From contig QNFD01000090.1 of assembly GCA_003645435.1 (NCBI GenBank), positions 1 to 9,052 of the forward strand: a DNA stretch of 9,052 bases. Reading direction: 5' to 3'. Positions 7,077 to 9,052 of this stretch are shown here, in pieces. Numbering within the stretch: the first letter of the stretch is position 1; every line of letters starts with the position of its first letter. The notes below the pieces were generated by a model. It did not search any database. It was given only the letters and a program-made list of their open reading frames with translations, and was not told where the DNA came from. Made by a program: the position numbers and the translations under genes. Source of the DNA: Gammaproteobacteria bacterium. GTDB taxonomy: Bacteria > Pseudomonadota > Gammaproteobacteria > GCA-001735895.

Positions 7077-8489
7077 TTACTGCCGGTATCCAAATAGTTT
7101 TTGTTCGATTATTTTCTCGGCGACACCCTCGGGTAAATCCGCTTCCCAGCTTCCCCGGCCATTCGGCAGCTGTTTAAGCACCTCGCGTGAAAAAATGTTA
7201 AACAGGTCGCGATCACTCGGCTCGATACCGAAGATAAAATCATTCTCCAGCAAATGACGATATAGATATTGAAGGTTAGCCGGCAGGTTCACGTTGGAAT
7301 AATCATTGTATTCGCCTGACTGATCGATCTCCGGATAAACCAGTAAACGGGTGTTGTCCGGGAATAGTTTACCGAACCCCGCGAGGATTCCACCTTCGAC
7401 GCCGCGGTAGGTGCTTTCATCAAAAATTTCCCTGATGTTTACGATGCCGACGACTATGCCGATCTGCAGCTTGGTAAATTGCCTGAAGTAGGCGCGCAGT
7501 GAAAAATAGCGGGCGTAATCCGTAATCATTACGCTATAACCCAGGCTATTCATCAAGCCAACGCGTGCAATCAGGTCGTCTTCTGACACCATCAAATCAT
7601 TGCCGCGTAGATCAGTCAGTGAAATTTCAGCCAGCGCAACGCTATTTTCCGGGTCCACCCCTTCCGAATCGGTAAAGACCTTGAGTCCCTGTTCAATCAT
7701 ATCGACATTCAAGCGGGTCACTGGTCTGAAAGTCCCCCTGATGGTGAGTACGTTTTTTCGGTGCAGCATATCAGCTGGTACGACCACTGAACCGTCGGGC
7801 TTGAACATAATTGCGCGGGCTTTCCAGCTTCGGATCAAGTGCAGGTTGATAGCGCAATTATCTATCTCTTCAAAATAAGGGCCGTAGAATTCGATAGAAT
7901 CGATTTCGATGCGGTCCTGCTCAATATTATCTGTCAGGGATTCGATGATTGTTTTCGCATTTTCAAAATAGTAATACGCGGCATAAATCAAATTAACACC
8001 GAAAATACCCAGTGCATTCTGTTGTCTTTCGGCACTGGTATCACGCATCCGGATATGCGCGATGATTTCGGAAGGTTCGGCACCCGGATACATCTGAACA
8101 CGAATACCGCACCAGGCATGACACTCGTTGTTAGCCTTGAAGCTCTTTGTTGCCGCCGTTGCACCGTAGGAAAAAAAGCGCGAGGCTTTTGGGCGTGAGG
8201 TGCCAACCCGGTTGATAACCAGGTCAAATTCCTTTTCCAGCATCGCCTGTACGCGCGCCCGGCTCACATAACGCCCGTCTTCCTGTACACCATAGATTGC
8301 ATCGGAAAATTTCATGTCATAGGCAGACATGGTTTTTGCGACAGTGCCTGCCGCCGCACCGGCCTTGAAAAACTGTCTGGCTACTTCCTGGCCGGCACCA
8401 ATCTCTACGATCGTGCCATATTTACCTTCATCGAGATTGAGGCGCAATGCCTTATCTATTGTACTGCGACTGCTTGTGTTCTTGTCCAT
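7077..8489 (-). CDS. Conserved protein of unknown function (EIGAGQEVARxFF family)
   Basis: A complete 470-residue protein that I recognise as a widespread conserved family without an established function. The hallmark is near the N-terminus: EIGAGQEVARQFFKAG at about 29-44, followed by TVAKTMSAYDM and a RYVSR segment. Later come a conserved NALGIFGVNLIYAAYYYF stretch and polar C-terminal domains. There is no signal peptide, transmembrane helix or coiled coil that I can see, so it is probably cytoplasmic. From memory, relatives have been labelled nicotinate-nucleotide adenylyltransferase; I see no HxGH nucleotidyltransferase motif, so I do not adopt that name. The gene converges on the acyl-CoA synthetase gene with five bases between the stops. 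It lies downstream of, and on the same strand as, speB, 162 bases away, so cotranscription is possible but unproven. The ATG at 8487-8489 has only a distant GGAA upstream; the next Met would cut off part of the conserved N-terminus. Confidence 0.85.
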   Translation of the reverse strand: MDKNTSSRSTIDKALRLNLDEGKYGTIVEIGAGQEVARQFFKAGAAAGTVAKTMSAYDMKFSDAIYGVQEDGRYVSRARVQAMLEKEFDLVINRVGTSRPKASRFFSYGATAATKSFKANNECHAWCGIRVQMYPGAEPSEIIAHIRMRDTSAERQQNALGIFGVNLIYAAYYYFENAKTIIESLTDNIEQDRIEIDSIEFYGPYFEEIDNCAINLHLIRSWKARAIMFKPDGSVVVPADMLHRKNVLTIRGTFRPVTRLNVDMIEQGLKVFTDSEGVDPENSVALAEISLTDLRGNDLMVSEDDLIARVGLMNSLGYSVMITDYARYFSLRAYFRQFTKLQIGIVVGIVNIREIFDESTYRGVEGGILAGFGKLFPDNTRLLVYPEIDQSGEYNDYSNVNLPANLQYLYRHLLENDFIFGIEPSDRDLFNIFSREVLKQLPNGRGSWEADLPEGVAEKIIEQKLFGYRQ

Positions 8490-8651
8490 AATATGCGGGA
8501 AATTCCGAGTAGTGGATGAGCAAGCATAACTATAACAATAAGATACAGGCTCATGCTATATCATTCGAATCTATCCAGGCCATGATCGAGATCATTTTAA
8601 GCGCCACGGGATAGTTTTACAGGCTTTATTTTCGGTCATCGATATATCTGT
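8490..8651. other. Gap between speB and the unknown-function gene
   Basis: This 162-base AT-rich gap separates two minus-strand genes. On the minus strand TATAGT (plus positions 8529-8534) could be a -10 box about 40 bases upstream of the ATG at 8489, but no matching -35 box is evident at the usual distance. A short inverted repeat lies at 8582-8595. No clear rho-independent terminator for speB is present. No small ORF with a believable start was recognised. Confidence 0.35.
8582..8595. repeat. Short perfect inverted repeat, possible operator
   Basis: ATGATC and GATCAT flank a two-base GA spacer, giving a 14-base palindrome-like element. The two-base spacer is too short for a stable RNA hairpin, so a dimeric DNA-binding protein site is more plausible than a terminator. 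It sits between speB and the unknown-function gene, about 93 bases upstream of the latter's start. An AT-rich repeat of this length could also occur by chance, and no known regulator consensus is recognised. Confidence 0.25.
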
Positions 8652-9052
8652 TCATGCCTCCCCCTTGTTGGCGGCCAGCAGGTACAGCATTTCGAGGCCC
8701 AGAGTTGCGGCCGCCAGTGAAGTAATGTCGGCGTGATCGTAGGATGGTGCGACTTCGACTATATCCATGCCGATAAGGTTTAATCCCTGTAAACCACGAA
8801 CAATTTTCAGAGCGCGGTCAGTGGTCAGGCCGCCGATTACCGGTGTGCCGGTGCCCGGTGCGTAAGCTGGGTCGAGGCAGTCGATATCGAAGGTTATATA
8901 ACAGGGCGTGTCACCGACACGTTTTTTCACTCGATCGATTATTTGCTCAACGCCTAAATCGTTTGCCGCCGCGGCGCTGATCACTTCGAATTCGTGTTTG
9001 CTTTCGGTGTATTCGGTACGGATGCCGATTTGTATGCTCTTGTCCGCATCGA
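8652..9052 (-). CDS. speB: Agmatinase, C-terminal part
   Basis: The C-terminal 132 or so residues of agmatinase, the binuclear manganese ureohydrolase that splits agmatine into putrescine and urea. The frame stays open to the right edge, so the start and the N-terminal metal-binding His/Asp motifs lie outside the window. The diagnostic arginase-family signature is intact: [17 protein letters not shown], whose first two Asp residues are metal ligands. It is followed by [17 protein letters not shown] and a C-terminal helix ending in ANKGEA. The upstream visible part reads [20 protein letters not shown]. The match to the C-terminus of E. coli SpeB is close along the whole visible stretch, favouring agmatinase over guanidinobutyrase, guanidinopropionase or arginase. 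This gene is on the strand opposite the amine dehydrogenase operon, so sharing its pathway is only suggested by proximity. Confidence 0.9.
   Translation of the reverse strand, partial: DADKSIQIGIRTEYTESKHEFEVISAAAANDLGVEQIIDRVKKRVGDTPCYITFDIDCLDPAYAPGTGTPVIGGLTTDRALKIVRGLQGLNLIGMDIVEVAPSYDHADITSLAAATLGLEMLYLLAANKGEA

Noticed and set aside
7077..8489. Naming the unknown protein as nicotinate-nucleotide adenylyltransferase
   Set aside because: The HxGH and associated motifs of that enzyme class are not visible, and the length is far greater than the usual enzyme.

Overview
The window reads as ordinary proteobacterial chromosome: moderate GC by eye, densely packed genes with short gaps, and an E. 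coli-like agmatinase at the right edge. I would guess a free-living, possibly marine, gammaproteobacterium, but the sequence carries no firm taxonomic marker. I see no rRNA, tRNA, CRISPR array, insertion sequence, phage gene or attachment site.

Left part (1-4814, plus strand): three genes packed like an operon. The first is the C-terminal part of a Rieske non-heme iron oxygenase alpha subunit, cut by the left edge. It is followed with zero and then three bases of spacing by two tandem paralogous iron-sulfur flavoproteins of the trimethylamine dehydrogenase / histamine dehydrogenase group. Both keep the cysteine that carries covalent 6-S-cysteinyl-FMN, a [4Fe-4S] cysteine set and the catalytic Tyr/His pair. 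Both replace the third aromatic-bowl residue of trimethylamine dehydrogenase (Trp355) by Asp, as in histamine dehydrogenase, and lack the surface Tyr442 used with ETF. They differ from each other in the rest of the pocket, so they probably oxidise different amines.

Middle (4815-7071, plus strand): after a 136-base gap comes a fused alpha-beta, ADP-forming acyl-CoA synthetase. A plausible reading of the plus-strand genes is a catabolic route in which a Rieske oxygenase and two amine dehydrogenases modify an amine and a resulting carboxylate is activated to its CoA thioester. The substrate is not visible, and no aldehyde dehydrogenase or Rieske reductase lies in the window.

Right part (7077-9052, minus strand): a convergent pair. 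A conserved protein of unknown function ends 5 bases from the synthetase gene. Upstream of it, across a 162-base gap, is the C-terminal part of agmatinase (speB), cut by the right edge. Agmatinase makes putrescine and urea from agmatine, so both halves of the window touch amine metabolism, but the opposite orientation means a functional link is only inferred.
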